Below, one piece after another: positions 34,995-46,513 of a DNA stretch of 64,000 bases. The stretch is from Aspergillus flavus (Eukaryota; Ascomycota; Eurotiomycetes; Eurotiales; Aspergillaceae). Position 1 is the first letter of the stretch. Each line of letters opens with the position of its first letter. The notes beneath the pieces were generated by a model. That model had not been told where the DNA came from and made no database searches. It was given only the letters and a program-made list of their open reading frames with translations. Location: positions 3,596,001 to 3,660,000 of the forward strand of contig NC_092410.1 in the NCBI RefSeq assembly GCF_009017415.1, given 5' to 3'. Position numbers and translations under genes: made by a program.

Positions 34995-35464
34995 CGGAAC
35001 CTGTAGTATCTACGAGGGTGCAGGATCCTCATGAAGCCTTGGAAATGTGGTTCACACGCAAACCCTTACGTTGGGGGCATGGGTCGCCTACCAGGAAAGA
35101 TAGCTCAATAAAAGTCGAGAGAATTGGAGTAATTACATCCAAAGGAGTAGCATGATCTTGATGCTAGTAAACTCAAACCACATAGACAAGGTGGTGGAAC
35201 GAAAGTCTGAGATAAAGTAGAAGTATGCATCACGCGCATTGAGGATTGCTTAGAAGTCGTTCATAGGGAAGGTATCTAGGACGGTGTCTCGGGTATCGCT
35301 GGCTTTGCTTTGCTCGATGGGTAAGGTCTCACGAGCCTTTGTGGGAAATGATAGATTCTGGTTATCTCCAACGGTAACTATGTATGTACAGCACTAGGAA
35401 TAATATTTGATTGAGAATCTAAGGAAGACTAGAAGCACCGAGTGAAAGGCAGCAGACCAACATA
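34995..35464. other. Convergent 3' intergenic region
   Basis: 470 nt between the small orphan gene and the stop of the RdRP gene; no ORF supported. Confidence 0.5.
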
Positions 35465-38400
35465 TCACTCCACGGAGAGATCATCGTCCCAGTCATAATA
35501 CCCCCCAGAAAGTTGTGTTGCCTGAAGCATCGCTATCACATCTGCGCCTTCATATTCATTGCCATCGTCACTGTCTTCATCTTCCACCATGTCTCTGGCT
35601 GTCAACCTTGCGACCACCTTCTGATTAACCCGGTAACAAGCTAGAATTTCATTCACCACTGATCGTGACGGTACACTACTGGCTTTTAATTCGCAGAGTG
35701 TTTCTCCAAAGGCATATAGGACAAAGCTTGATTCGGGACGCTTCTTGTACAAGTACGAAGCGAGCAATTGGAGCCACGCATCGTTACTATATCGCCAGAC
35801 AAGGATCATAGGGTGATCACCCTCGGGTGGTGGGATGGCTTTAGCCTGATCAGCGATCTCCAACGAGACAGCCGAGAATGAGTTTTCGCCAGTGACCGAG
35901 CGGGTCCATCTGTCGAAAAGATCATCAATTTCTTGGGCGACATTTTTCAAAATCACATGAAGTTGTCCACCTTCACGTCGGTCTTCCTCGGCCTGCTCCC
36001 GTGCCTCGTCCCACGGCTTGGTAAGATCTCTATCATGCTCGTACGTGGTCCCCGCTTTAGCTAATGACCCCTCCAATAGCCTTAGAACATTATCCTTCTC
36101 TTTCTGAGCAACTTCGAAGCGTAGATAGTCTATTATATTGGTGAGCTTGGGTCTTCGGCTGGGGTTCTTGTACGCAGGCACATCCCGTGCCCTAGGGCTA
36201 ACCCTTTTGCGATATGCTCGCCACGCCTGTTCTGATAAGCGGGCCCCTCCTTTACGACCGTCCACCAAATGACTGAGGAGACAGGCGAGCTCTTTGGCAT
36301 TCGGCGAGTCGATCGATTCGTCGTAGGATATCTTCTCGTGCTCGACAGTACACCTTCCCAGATTAGACATGGTTAGGTTGAACGTAAAAGTGCTTTGAAG
36401 AAACTCGTCCCATGAGTCAATATCTTTCATTGGCACGTTATGTTCCTCAAGACCAAAGTGCTCCGCAGGGTATTCCATGGTGGATAGGTCGGAATTACGA
36501 AACTTCTGGACAATATTTTGGTCCCAGCAAACCCACGTTGTATCACCGTCGTAATCACCACCGGATAACATGTGCGCCAGTGGCGTTGTCCCAACAGTAG
36601 GGAAAACGATAACATCTTTGAAATGCCGGAGCTCTGGCTTCCACACAGCTCTTCGTCGCTGGATATCAGACGGCACATGTGCGGGGAGCCGAGCTACAAG
36701 AACGTCCATACCGTCGAGTAGATTGTCTTCGAATTGGCCTTCAGGATCACGCCAGTTACTGGAGAAGCCAAAGTGAACTTCATCCTCTTTCAGGACCCCA
36801 TATGGGTCTGCGATGCAAAAAGCATAGGTGGAAAGAGGTACTTCAATATGCAGTTGTTCTACATATTGATCTAGCAGACCTATTAGACATTTCCTCAGAC
36901 GCTTCCGAAGAGGGCGGAAAGTTCGAGGTGCAAAGCCTGCCTCTGTCAGTCGAACAACAGCCTCCACATCGTCGGCCATCCATTCCTCCATGCGTCTGAC
37001 CTTGTGAAGCATTGCAGCGCTACTGCTTTCTGCTGATGGCTTCATCTTTTGTATTAGACTGCGACAGAGAACGGGACTGTCTGACTGGACGACAGTAGCA
37101 AAGTCTTCATATACCGCTCTGATCCCAGCTCGTGTGAGACCGGCGACGTATTCTTTAATATGCCCTCCGTGCTCTAGAATAGCCAGAAGTTGGGTGTTCA
37201 GGTCCACCGTATGTAAGGGCTTGGACCATTTTACAACTTCAAATGTGAGCTTCTCTTCATCTACAGGCTCTTGCCAACCCGCCGGGTGCGGCTTGATTTT
37301 CAACTGCGAATCAGATATCTGAATCCACACGTCACTCTCTGTTGAGATAGTAGAGTTGTGCTTATCTACCATCCACAGACCCTTAGCCCCAGCAATTCTG
37401 CCCTGAAATGCACTAGGGGTGGCTCCAGTAATGCCTAAAGAGTCACATATCCGGCTGGCTAGACTCCTAGACATCAGCGCGCAACCATCATTCATTACCG
37501 GTGTGCCTTCGGGTTCTTCTAGAGGAAGAATCTGCGATGGCTTCAAGGCAACAGTCGCGAAGGTCTTCGAAAGCCCCAATGAGATACGCTGGAACAGTTT
37601 GCAGTTTGCCTGCTTTATATTATCGTCTCGCGACATATGCCAGTTGAGCAGGGAGTCCAAGCTCATGGGGGTGTGGCTCTCACTATTTTGTCTCGCGAGA
37701 GGTATGGGAGGTATGTGCGTGTTCTTATCAAAGTCCACGCCATCAATCGCGAAGAAGTCCACCCTGAACTTCGGCTCTGCCTTCACTTTGCGTTTCGACT
37801 TGACCTCTTCTACAAAGAAGGGCTTCCATATCCTTCCCAGACACCGGTGAACATTCTGTGTCAGCCATAGGGCTATACTTTCTCGCAGCAGAGAAGGGTC
37901 CGATGGCAATGGGAAATGGCGCGGGGGGCGCGACGGCGCAGGCATTGTCAAGCTAAGAAATCTGTCTGATCCAAAACGGCGATGGAATCGACATGTCCTC
38001 TCGGTCTTCAGTGGATTCAAGTTCATCTTGAAAATGCCTGGTTCATGTTCGCTGCACCATTCTAGATCGCCCGTAAGGACAACCACTTCTGAATGCTTAT
38101 CTGTCTTAAAGCTCCCAATAGCAGAATCCCAAGCTTTCGTGGTCGGCTTTTCTGGGAGTGGCTTCCCATTGCGTTGGTTGTGGCCCTTGATCCATTCCCA
38201 GAAGCCATCGCGTGTTTTGAAGGATATGCTGTTACCAGCCAGCATGCGGTCAGAGGAAATATTCCAGGCTCTACCTATCCTCTCCAACTCGTACCGATAT
38301 CGTAAGGGTATTGAGCCCGGAAAGGAATATGTTTGCGCAAATGGCCCGTAGTGAAGGAGGTCATCTATCAGTCGCTGCTCAACAGATTCGGGAGGCTCAT

Positions 38401-39349
38401 GAACAATAGTCTCGTCCATGAGTTGTGACCTTTCAAGTGCCATTTTCAGCTCCTGGCTGAGCATATGATTCACCACCGAATCTTCGTAGTCCGAGTCACA
38501 CATGGGCTCAGTAGCGTCCGTAATGGTTGATATAAACGAGGTATCAAATCGGTCATCGCGAGAATCAAAAATAGATGACGGCTCGGTGGTTGTGAAACTA
38601 ACGTTTGGGTCGTCCTGTGTAGGTGGCACTGCATCGTATCGTCGAACCTTGTCAGGTGCCGTTAACCTTTGGACAAATGCGGATGGTCCCCTTGTAGCAT
38701 TAACTTTAGGGCTTTTGAAAACCTGAGCTGGCCCTGGATCTACACTACACCCCTCCCCATCATTGACCAGATCAAACGCGTCCTCCAGAGTAGATCCCTG
38801 CACAGGATTGTTTACCGGAGAATTTGGGGCAGTGCAGAATTCGTCCTCCTCCTCAGACATCCTTCTTTTCAACCCTTTCGATGGGCTTGATTGTTCTGTG
38901 GCTTTTTCAGGGATCCCATCAAGTCCTTTGAAGAAAGGTGAGTAGGAACCCTTGGTCAAGATATACAATTCATCCCTGATCAGTTTTGCTAAGTGTATGA
39001 GACGCTCGTCTCGCTCCGACTCGGACACACTAGCATAACTTTTATTTGTACACGGATCTCTTTTTGAGCGATTATTTGGAGGAAAGTCGCCATTGGACCA
39101 CTCTGGTCGGGATGCCACCCACTCCTCGAAGTTGTTGAGAGTCTCATTTATGTTGGCATTCCGGTCGTAGTGAAGCCGTTTGATGCCCAAATGCACGCGC
39201 CATCTGAGCGACTTTCTATCAGGCTCAAGAGATGGTGAGTGAATCTTTGGGTTAGGGATATCTAAACCAAATTGCTCGTTAAGTTTGTCGATCAATTGGA
39301 ATAAATCCTTCCCTCTCTTAGGGGTGTGAGGAAACGCCATATCCTTCAA
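35465..39349 (-). CDS. Cellular RNA-dependent RNA polymerase (RNA-silencing type)
   Basis: An intronless ORF of 1294 residues, normal length for fungal RdRPs of the QDE-1/SAD-1/Rdp1 superfamily. The catalytic loop of the double-psi beta-barrel is present as LSGGDYDGDTTWVCWD, with the metal-binding Asp triad at about residues 932-936. Other typical segments are PFFVEEVKSKRKVKAEPKFR, VLCRSLIQKMKPS, DVLVARLPAHVPSDIQRRRA and LACLLSHLVDGRKGGARLSE. The enzyme makes double-stranded RNA from aberrant RNA for Dicer in quelling, meiotic silencing or antiviral defence. The N-terminal 350 residues are divergent and partly disordered. A second Met at codon 4 (MAFPHTPKRGKD) may be the real start. Which fungal RdRP clade this belongs to needs a tree. 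Confidence 0.93.
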   Translation of the reverse strand: MKDMAFPHTPKRGKDLFQLIDKLNEQFGLDIPNPKIHSPSLEPDRKSLRWRVHLGIKRLHYDRNANINETLNNFEEWVASRPEWSNGDFPPNNRSKRDPCTNKSYASVSESERDERLIHLAKLIRDELYILTKGSYSPFFKGLDGIPEKATEQSSPSKGLKRRMSEEEDEFCTAPNSPVNNPVQGSTLEDAFDLVNDGEGCSVDPGPAQVFKSPKVNATRGPSAFVQRLTAPDKVRRYDAVPPTQDDPNVSFTTTEPSSIFDSRDDRFDTSFISTITDATEPMCDSDYEDSVVNHMLSQELKMALERSQLMDETIVHEPPESVEQRLIDDLLHYGPFAQTYSFPGSIPLRYRYELERIGRAWNISSDRMLAGNSISFKTRDGFWEWIKGHNQRNGKPLPEKPTTKAWDSAIGSFKTDKHSEVVVLTGDLEWCSEHEPGIFKMNLNPLKTERTCRFHRRFGSDRFLSLTMPAPSRPPRHFPLPSDPSLLRESIALWLTQNVHRCLGRIWKPFFVEEVKSKRKVKAEPKFRVDFFAIDGVDFDKNTHIPPIPLARQNSESHTPMSLDSLLNWHMSRDDNIKQANCKLFQRISLGLSKTFATVALKPSQILPLEEPEGTPVMNDGCALMSRSLASRICDSLGITGATPSAFQGRIAGAKGLWMVDKHNSTISTESDVWIQISDSQLKIKPHPAGWQEPVDEEKLTFEVVKWSKPLHTVDLNTQLLAILEHGGHIKEYVAGLTRAGIRAVYEDFATVVQSDSPVLCRSLIQKMKPSAESSSAAMLHKVRRMEEWMADDVEAVVRLTEAGFAPRTFRPLRKRLRKCLIGLLDQYVEQLHIEVPLSTYAFCIADPYGVLKEDEVHFGFSSNWRDPEGQFEDNLLDGMDVLVARLPAHVPSDIQRRRAVWKPELRHFKDVIVFPTVGTTPLAHMLSGGDYDGDTTWVCWDQNIVQKFRNSDLSTMEYPAEHFGLEEHNVPMKDIDSWDEFLQSTFTFNLTMSNLGRCTVEHEKISYDESIDSPNAKELACLLSHLVDGRKGGARLSEQAWRAYRKRVSPRARDVPAYKNPSRRPKLTNIIDYLRFEVAQKEKDNVLRLLEGSLAKAGTTYEHDRDLTKPWDEAREQAEEDRREGGQLHVILKNVAQEIDDLFDRWTRSVTGENSFSAVSLEIADQAKAIPPPEGDHPMILVWRYSNDAWLQLLASYLYKKRPESSFVLYAFGETLCELKASSVPSRSVVNEILACYRVNQKVVARLTARDMVEDEDSDDGNEYEGADVIAMLQATQLSGGYYDWDDDLSVE

Positions 39350-40499
39350 GTGGGGCCCCTAGAGAGTTAATTTATTCTCCCTCTTGCTAAGCTATGATGG
39401 CGTATCAGATGTAGAACCATATTGCCATGTTTCGATTGAGGTAGGCACTGGACCTGTTGATTTCAGGGGACGAACACTTCAAGCACATATAAACAACCAC
39501 ACAATGGATATATTCAAAAGTATTGTTAGAGCTATCGCGAGACCAATTCTTACTCCATAACCTCTCAGTCTGGGAGCAGTAATCGATACCCCGGAATGGA
39601 ATGTACGAAGGAAGACAGAATATCCAGCCTCGCCCGAGACGTAGTGCAAAGCAGATATGGAGGGGGCAGGAAAAAAGTACTGTACCTCCAGCGTTTGGAG
39701 CTCCACGCTTCAACGAATCACGTTGACGCTGGTGGCGCCTTAGTACCCGCTAAAGTCTTAGCACTAGACTGTTAAGTATATCACTCGACTGACAGTTTTC
39801 CTAATTTATTTTATTGCATCCCGTGTGTTGCCCAGTGTGAACCTACTCTGCCCCACTGCCAAGACAAGCTGGGCGTCGAATTTCAGACAATGACCGTTAC
39901 TGTTGCTGAGTAGAATTAGACAAGTAGTAGGACATGGAGACGCCCTGAGAAGCAAAGTTGCTTGGGGGAACAGCTGAGTGATATCTATTATCACACCTGT
40001 TTCTGCACCCTCTCAGAAGGTAGACCTTTCCCTTTTTTTCTGGGGGGGCTGTTTTAGGGTTATGTCCCCTATATCTGCCTTCAGGCACTTCTACTACAGA
40101 GCAGTCTGAGCAGGTAGGCAGGCAGATTAGGAAGATTGAGTAATTCAACCAATCTCGATAATCTAACCAGGTAAGTAGGTAGATAATCAGTTCAGGCATG
40201 TCAAGTAATCTATGTACATGCATAGATAGATTGGAAGAATAAGCAGTTTTGGAAACTGACTAGTCCAAGCAGAGCGGTAACATCATATATTGAATCGGTC
40301 TGGTTACCGAATGGCTTTGCCAGCAATCGGTGTCTTCGGCTTTTCGCCTTGTACGACCGAGTTTGGGCCCTGTCTATTCAGGGATTATGCATTCGGCAGC
40401 CGAATCGATAGATCACTTAGCATAGAGCACGTTCCTCCTTTGTGTGTTAGGGAATTTCAGGAATTAACCCCTTCATTCAGTATCCTACCAATTTTGAGA
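39350..40499. other. Upstream region of the RdRP gene
   Basis: No supported gene. Around 40080-40250 there are short repeated AGGTAGG/GATAATC-like words and small inverted repeats. An open frame at 40290-40502 just before the amine oxidase remnant has no clear match. Confidence 0.4.
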
Positions 40500-40939
40500 T
40501 GATGGATGCCTTCCTAGCGAATCATCTACATGCCTTCATCGATCTCAGGTAAATATCTCCAGCAATGCTGAGTCAAAGGTTCAAGCTCACATGTGTGATA
40601 TTACTTGCGAAACCGGGATCATGGCACTGGCGGCGATCTGAGTACTGTGAGTCCATTCTGGGTCATCAAGTATAACGATCGCCAGCTCTTCCCTGCGGGA
40701 AACTACGCAACTCAGTCATTAAGCGGAGCGGGTATCAAGTCGTGTATCGAAAGAGCCGGGATATGGTTCGGAACGAGAATATTGTGGTTTGGCACACTTT
40801 TGGCTTCACCCACCATCCACGTGTAGAAGACTTCCCAGTCATGCCGGCTGAGATTGCTCAAGTACGCCTTGTTCCGTACAATTTCTGTCTTTATAACCCA
40901 GCCAACGATGTACCCCCGTCCACTCAATCAGAGCAATGA
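40500..40939 (+). pseudogene. Copper amine oxidase, C-terminal remnant
   Basis: Fragments of a copper-containing amine oxidase can be read on the plus strand. The first (40504-40548) codes for DAFLANHLHAFIDLR. The second (from about 40617) codes for SPFWVIKYNDRQLFPAGNYA and the third, in another frame from about 40765 to the stop at 40939, codes for VVWHTFGFTHHPRVEDFPVM then AEIAQVRLVPYNFCLYNP. The HxFGxTHxPRxEDxPVMP block carries the C-terminal copper-ligand His of the family. A one-nt frameshift near 40758-40766 separates the last two, and roughly 100 residues expected between the first and second are missing. The catalytic TPQ region is not found. It is a decayed gene. Confidence 0.72.
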
Positions 40940-41858
40940 GTATAAGACGCCTGAGGGTTCTCAATGCTCAGGGCCGTCTGGTTGCCCTGGTACTTGTCGG
41001 AGTCACCTGTGAAGTGTTGCTCGTATGTCATATATGTGATCAGGTAGGAAGTAAATTGAAGGATCACAAATGTTAGCCTGTTAGAAAAGACAGTTGTCGA
41101 GTGGAGAAACTCGTGACAGTGAGGCATTTCTTCCACGTGTTGTCAATACCGTGAAGCTGTAGTGGTTGTATATCAGCAGCAGTGCCTAGGGCGTTTACTA
41201 TAATTAGTAGGTGGCTCACGTTACATTTAAAAGGCAAGATCGGAGCTCTCAAGTCCGCCGAAAATGGATAGGAACCCAGTCTGCAGTTTAGAAAGGTCAT
41301 CTAGGTGCGGCAAGCATACAAAAAGAGAAAAACTTGATTAGGAGGCAGATGACGGCCATAAGAGTAGCAAAGGAGGGTTATTACAAGTTGGGACGCCATG
41401 ACAGGTGCGCTTAGTCGACGATTCTCTTGCTCTTCGTTCATTTATCTTTCCTATGTATGGGATTGAGGCCCTGGCGTTCGGACCTAGATTCTGCCTCACC
41501 AGTGAAATGCGACGCACCTAGTACTCCGGAGTAAACACTTCATAGTTAGGCTCTAGCAGGTTAATAGAACTTCGATTGATTGGTAGACTGATAGAGTGGA
41601 TCGGAAAAAACGTGCAATGAGATTTGCATGGGTATAAAATATGCAAATGAAACCTATGCCATGGAGAACAGAGAAATATACCATGTGTTTTACCATTCTC
41701 ATGAACCCGTATACAAGGCGGAGTGGTGTTCTAATAGCCTGTCCTATCGTCTGCTTTCCCCTAACGCAAACAAACATAAACGCCAGTCTAAACCCATATC
41801 GCAAAAAGTGAGGAAAATAAACATCCGTTGCCTAAGGTCAAACTGATCATACAGGCGC
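40940..41858. other. Intergenic region
   Basis: No supported gene; only short motif-less ORFs on both strands (for example 41073-41300 minus and 41628-41846 plus). Confidence 0.5.
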
Positions 41859-43127
41859 CTACCGCATGTATAGCGAGTCGCTGGACTCAGTTCTTGGGAA
41901 TATCCGAGTATACAACGAATCGGTCGACTCTGTGCGTGGGAATGCCCGCTGATGAACTTTCGAAACCATACGGTCGGTGTATACACCCTTCGCTGTGCCT
42001 CGAACGACGGTCTCAAGATACTCCCTGAAGTCCACTGGCCTGAAGTCCGGGTAGAGGTCTTTGGCGATCAGATATCCGAGGTATCTTGCGTTTTCCGGGG
42101 TGTTATCACCCCGAATACCCCAAGACAACTGGTACTCGGCCAAATACCGGGGGATAAATTTGACGGGATCGAAGGGATAAGTCTCACTAGACTGTCTGGC
42201 GGCGAGTACACGAGTGTAGACGCTTTCCTCGGGAATCTATAGTCATAGATCAGCAAATGTCGCGATGTGCGACAGCGTCCAAGCGACTTACGTGATTCCT
42301 TTGGATTTTCTCTTCGCTGATCTCCTCCAATAAGTCGTAGATCTCGTTCTGTGTCTTAACGGTGTTGTATGCATAGACCATCTTGTTCAATGTCCGCTCG
42401 TCATCGATGATTCTGGCAACATAGCGTCCAATGTCTCTTAAATCGGTCAAACCCATAGGGGTGTTGCCATCGCCGACGATTTCGTTATTGGCGGAAGTCA
42501 TAGCATAGTCGGCTCTTCCGGACTCCAGGCGGGGATACGAAAGTTGGTACCACCAGCCGACATCGATGATGGTGTAGGGAAGGCGCAGTTGTTTAACATG
42601 GTTGTAGACTGTTTCTTTCTATAAGAAGGGAAATGGATGTCAGTGACTGATGGCAGACTCTTCCTTCGCTTCTATGAGTACTTACTTCGTCCCTCAGCCA
42701 CATGATACCACCAGGGGGTGCCACGGTGATGAAACCACATGGAACGAATCGCTTAACTCCGGCCCTCTTCGCAGCTTTGGCAAGAGGAATTTGATCCTGC
42801 TGCTCGGCAGGACCAACACAGCTGATGACGACATCGATTCCCTCGAGTGCCTCTGTAAGAGATTCTTCAGGGCCTTTTAGATCGCATCTGCGGATTTGCA
42901 TGCCGCGATCTTGGAGGGAAACGATGGCGGGCTTCTGTACCGACCGGGGGCGGACGAGGGCGTAGAGTTCCTACAGTCACGTGAACGTGAGATTAGAACA
43001 AACGGCTGAAGTTGCACAAATTAGAGGATGGTTTTCTTACAAAGATTGGATTTTCCAGAAGTCCATTTGCAATCGAACCACCAGTTTCACCTGCTGCTCC
43101 GACAAGCAAAACCTTTGTTTTCGACAT
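41859..43127 (-). CDS. NmrA-like / isoflavone reductase-like NAD(P)-binding protein
   Basis: Four exons on the minus strand (43127-43041, 42970-42686, 42618-42292, 42236-41859), all phase 0, give 358 residues; introns are 70, 67 and 55 nt. The N-terminal Rossmann motif is VGAAGETGGSIANGLL (residues 9-24), followed by ALVRPRS, an Arg that suits NADP(H). GIDVVISCVGPAEQQDQIPL and AKRAGVKRFVPCGF are typical of the family. GWWYQLSYPRLESG and NTPMGLTDLRDIGRYVARII continue the fold. Members are reductases of phenylpropanoids, lignans or secondary metabolites, or redox-sensing regulators; the substrate is unknown. The last 27 residues contain two copies of FPRTESxDSLYxR, which is outside the family fold. 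Confidence 0.9.
41862..41942 (-). repeat. Tandem 42-nt coding repeat at the C-terminus
   Basis: Two copies of a 13-residue unit (FPRTESTDSLYTR at 41942-41904 and FPRTESSDSLYMR at 41900-41862) separated by one Ile codon, period 42 nt. They are the last residues of the NmrA-like protein. Confidence 0.8.
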
Positions 43128-46100
43128 GGCGTTTCAACGGGTGGCGAGATCAGTTATGAGAAAAAAGTGCTGGTTGTGCGATAATTGGGTTGGGGGGAAA
43201 CTCGAATGATTTGGGAAGTGAGAGAAATCAAACGGAAGTGCGAAAATGAGCAAGGATTTTTCCGCCCGACTGGTCTCTTTTATTTCTGTTTCAAGATTGC
43301 CTTCTCTCCCAACGCAGGATTGAAGGGTCAGTCGACGTTATAAGGGCCAGCGTCCCACACACTACCCACACTGCCTTATCCAGATTGGCCGCGGGTGGGT
43401 CGTCAGTGGATGTTAAGCTCCCCAAGATGAGAGGCGCTTTTGGTGCGTGAGTTGTCTGGGAAGGGAGGGGGTGGATATTCTGTGTGATATGACGTTCTTG
43501 TCGTACTGAGAGATGCTACCGGGACATATATATGGTGAGATCTACGCGAGAGAATCTGGTGACTTTCTACTTATACATGCCAAGTACCTTTTTTTTAATC
43601 TTTCTCTCTAACCTTCGTCAGGAGCATCGGAAGGTCGGATCGCAGAAGTTTGGGTTCTCCCTCACTACGGGCCGGTGGGCTTCGGGAGTCCCAACCCCAA
43701 TACGGTTACGTCATATTTTGCCCACGGCTTCCCGGCCTAAAGACTGGACAAGTGACGATATCTGTTCCACCCTTTCGAGATGGTTTCAGTTCCACCATCA
43801 TTATGATACCTCTTGTTCATGGCTGGTAGTCTCGACCTCTCCTCAAGCTGACGGATTGATGGTATATCCAACTTGACCATCTAATCCCTCATTAGCCAAA
43901 ATCCACGCATTCCATCCGTTTCCACGTCGCTAGATTCGCTCTAATGCGGGGAGAAAGGCCCCAATTGCCCCGGTATTTCCAGAATAGGGCCTATTCTGCA
44001 TCTCACAATTCATATTATCTTGTCTTCTTTGTCCAATGATCAAACCCCCACGTCAGAGATCTTCGGATCTGCGTGGCGGCCTTGTGAGCAAAAAGGTGTT
44101 TGTAACCCTGGCAGAATGACGACATGGGACATTGCTAGGCTGGGGCCCGGCTGTCATTGGTCAGTCCCTCGTTGCAAATGGAGTAGCTGTCCCACGGTTG
44201 CATATATTTGTCCCCTTGGAGCCTGTGACTTTCCAACCAATTTCCATGGTCGGCGGCTACTGGAAATTGACCCAGCACACTTCCAATGCAGCGCGATGAG
44301 GTTCCATTACCCACTTAGCAACGGAGTCCCGAGCGTACTTCTGATTGACGCATGACAATGCAGTTCTTGTTCAATCCGATTGCTTTTCCCTTTGATCGGT
44401 TGGCCCCTCTACTGATATCTATAGGTTTCCCCCCGCAATCGTTGAGCTCCAGCTAATATTCTGGAGCTTTGAGTTTCACCTTAAGAGATCTCATGCGTGT
44501 GCGACAGCATTCAGCGGTGCATAAGCGGCTCATAGACCATTTGTAGATATGGAAGAAGCAAAGAAATGCTGGTTTACTGGGGTAAACTTTAATAGCTAGA
44601 CTTCGTTGCCTACAGAGTACATGATAAGAACTCATAAGGCAAAACAAGAGAACATGCACAGTTGAAAAACCTAAGTCTGCGGCTCTCTTCATGAATCCGA
44701 GGGCTTGGGACATGGATAAGCGTGCCTGACGGTGGGTTCCAGCCACTCAGACTTCGTGTTTTTCAAGGCGGATCTAAAACTAGCCGTTTATACCTCGTCT
44801 GTTGTAAACCAGGCTTTAACGTTGACCTCTCCTTATTGCATTGATTTAATCGTCGTGACCACAATTGGCAGGCCAGCCTCGAGGCCCCCGTACAAATTCT
44901 GAACCTGTCGTCTTCTTGTTTTGGATCAAATTTCCTCCGGAGTCGAGACACCGGACGAGATTCCTCCGGGAGAAGGCAGGTACCCCGAACACAGGATGTA
45001 AGAATTGTGGCAATGAGGGAGCTGGCCAATGACCCCGGACCGAGAGACGACCGGGTGGATTAACCGCTAGAAAACAAACCGCGTTCGGCTAGCCGCGATT
45101 AAGCATGGCTCAGGATGAATAGTGAGGCATGTGAGAAATAGAAATTTTGAATTGGACTTTTCCCCTTCCGACTCTAGTCTCCGATCTGCAGGCTCCAGTT
45201 TCCCCTTCCTTCCGCCAATGATACGCCTGACTATGCACACACTCCTCCCAATGTCATGTAATAAATTGATGATACTATGACAGGTTTGAAGTATGGTGAG
45301 AATGTCGGTGTGATCCGAAAGAAATAATTTTCGCAGCCGCGGGTAATTGTCCAAAAAAAATTTCTTTTCTGGCCGCCGAGTGGCGGGACCCGTTTCTGAT
45401 ATCCCTACATACCTTACCATCTATCCCCGAGTTTCCTACATTAACAGGTTCCTAGTTAACAATAGTTACCTTACTAGTTACCTCTAGTACCTCAATAGCT
45501 AACAAGCCTCAATACAGGGGAATTACCAAATGAGTGACTGTGACCAAGGAAACCTGATGCTGGATCTGTGGTGCGGCATAGCACGAAAAACAATAATGAA
45601 ACTATCTCAAAATGTATCTACTCTTCCTCCTCATGGAGGGGTGAACCTTAACCCAAATTTTACCTTTAATAATCCAGAACCAAGATCCGAGGCAGAAGTC
45701 TTAATTTTAAGAAGCATCCATTCGTCACGGCATTACTCGAGGGGCAAAAGGATGGATGATGTCGACATACAGAGATTTTCCCCGCTCTCCGCAATACCCC
45801 ATAAAAAAGATTTTCCCTCCCCGCAGCGGACACCTGACATCGTAACAAAACATCGTCATCGATTCGATTTGCCATCACTCATTTGTCTTAAGTAGGTAAA
45901 AATCATTCTACAGTGTAGTGGTCTAATGATCCACATTGATCCCAATTGACTTGACGACACTACGTACTAGAATACAATATGCTGTGGGGCAACCTACAAG
46001 TCCAGATACATATATCTCTCTCGTACCTCCTCCTCAGCCAAAAACACAAAAATGGCCTAATATGTACTCCTCAAACAAAAGGATCTTGACGGTGTGACGA

Positions 46101-46513
46101 TCCACCTTCATTTGCTAAGATAGTGGCTGTACTGTGTAGCCCCTTGTGTGGTATTACTAAAGAACCTATTACTGGCACAGCTGGAAGGAGGTGGTGCAGA
46201 TTGACGCTAACACAAGGCTTCTCATTCCTAAGAGCGCGATACGCGCATGAGAAAAACCTCCGTACTTAGTACCTCGTCATAATGACTGCAACATGAGACT
46301 CAATGCTGTCTAAGGTATTAGAGATTTTTCAATTTTAGGATCGTACTTGCTACCATCGGCTCTCGGTTACTACATTGGGAAGGCACTTGTTGATTGTCTT
46401 TCAACCTTCTACGAGCGAAGAATACCTTAGTCCGTTCATGTCCTCATTTACTGATATCTTATGAATCCGAATTCTTCCGTGCCCTGTCGACGCGATTCAT
46501 TACCAAATGACAA
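43128..46513. other. Gene-poor region of 3.4 kb
   Basis: No supported gene. Several ORFs of 90-120 codons occur (43532-43876 plus, 44453-44746 minus, 44763-45029 minus, 45067-45420 minus, 45530-45895 plus), none with a recognisable motif or plausible splicing. The first 0.4 kb should hold the promoter of the NmrA-like gene. Confidence 0.45.

Noticed and set aside
44453..45029. Two adjacent minus-strand ORFs as a possible gene
   Set aside because: No motif, no convincing joint and random-looking composition.
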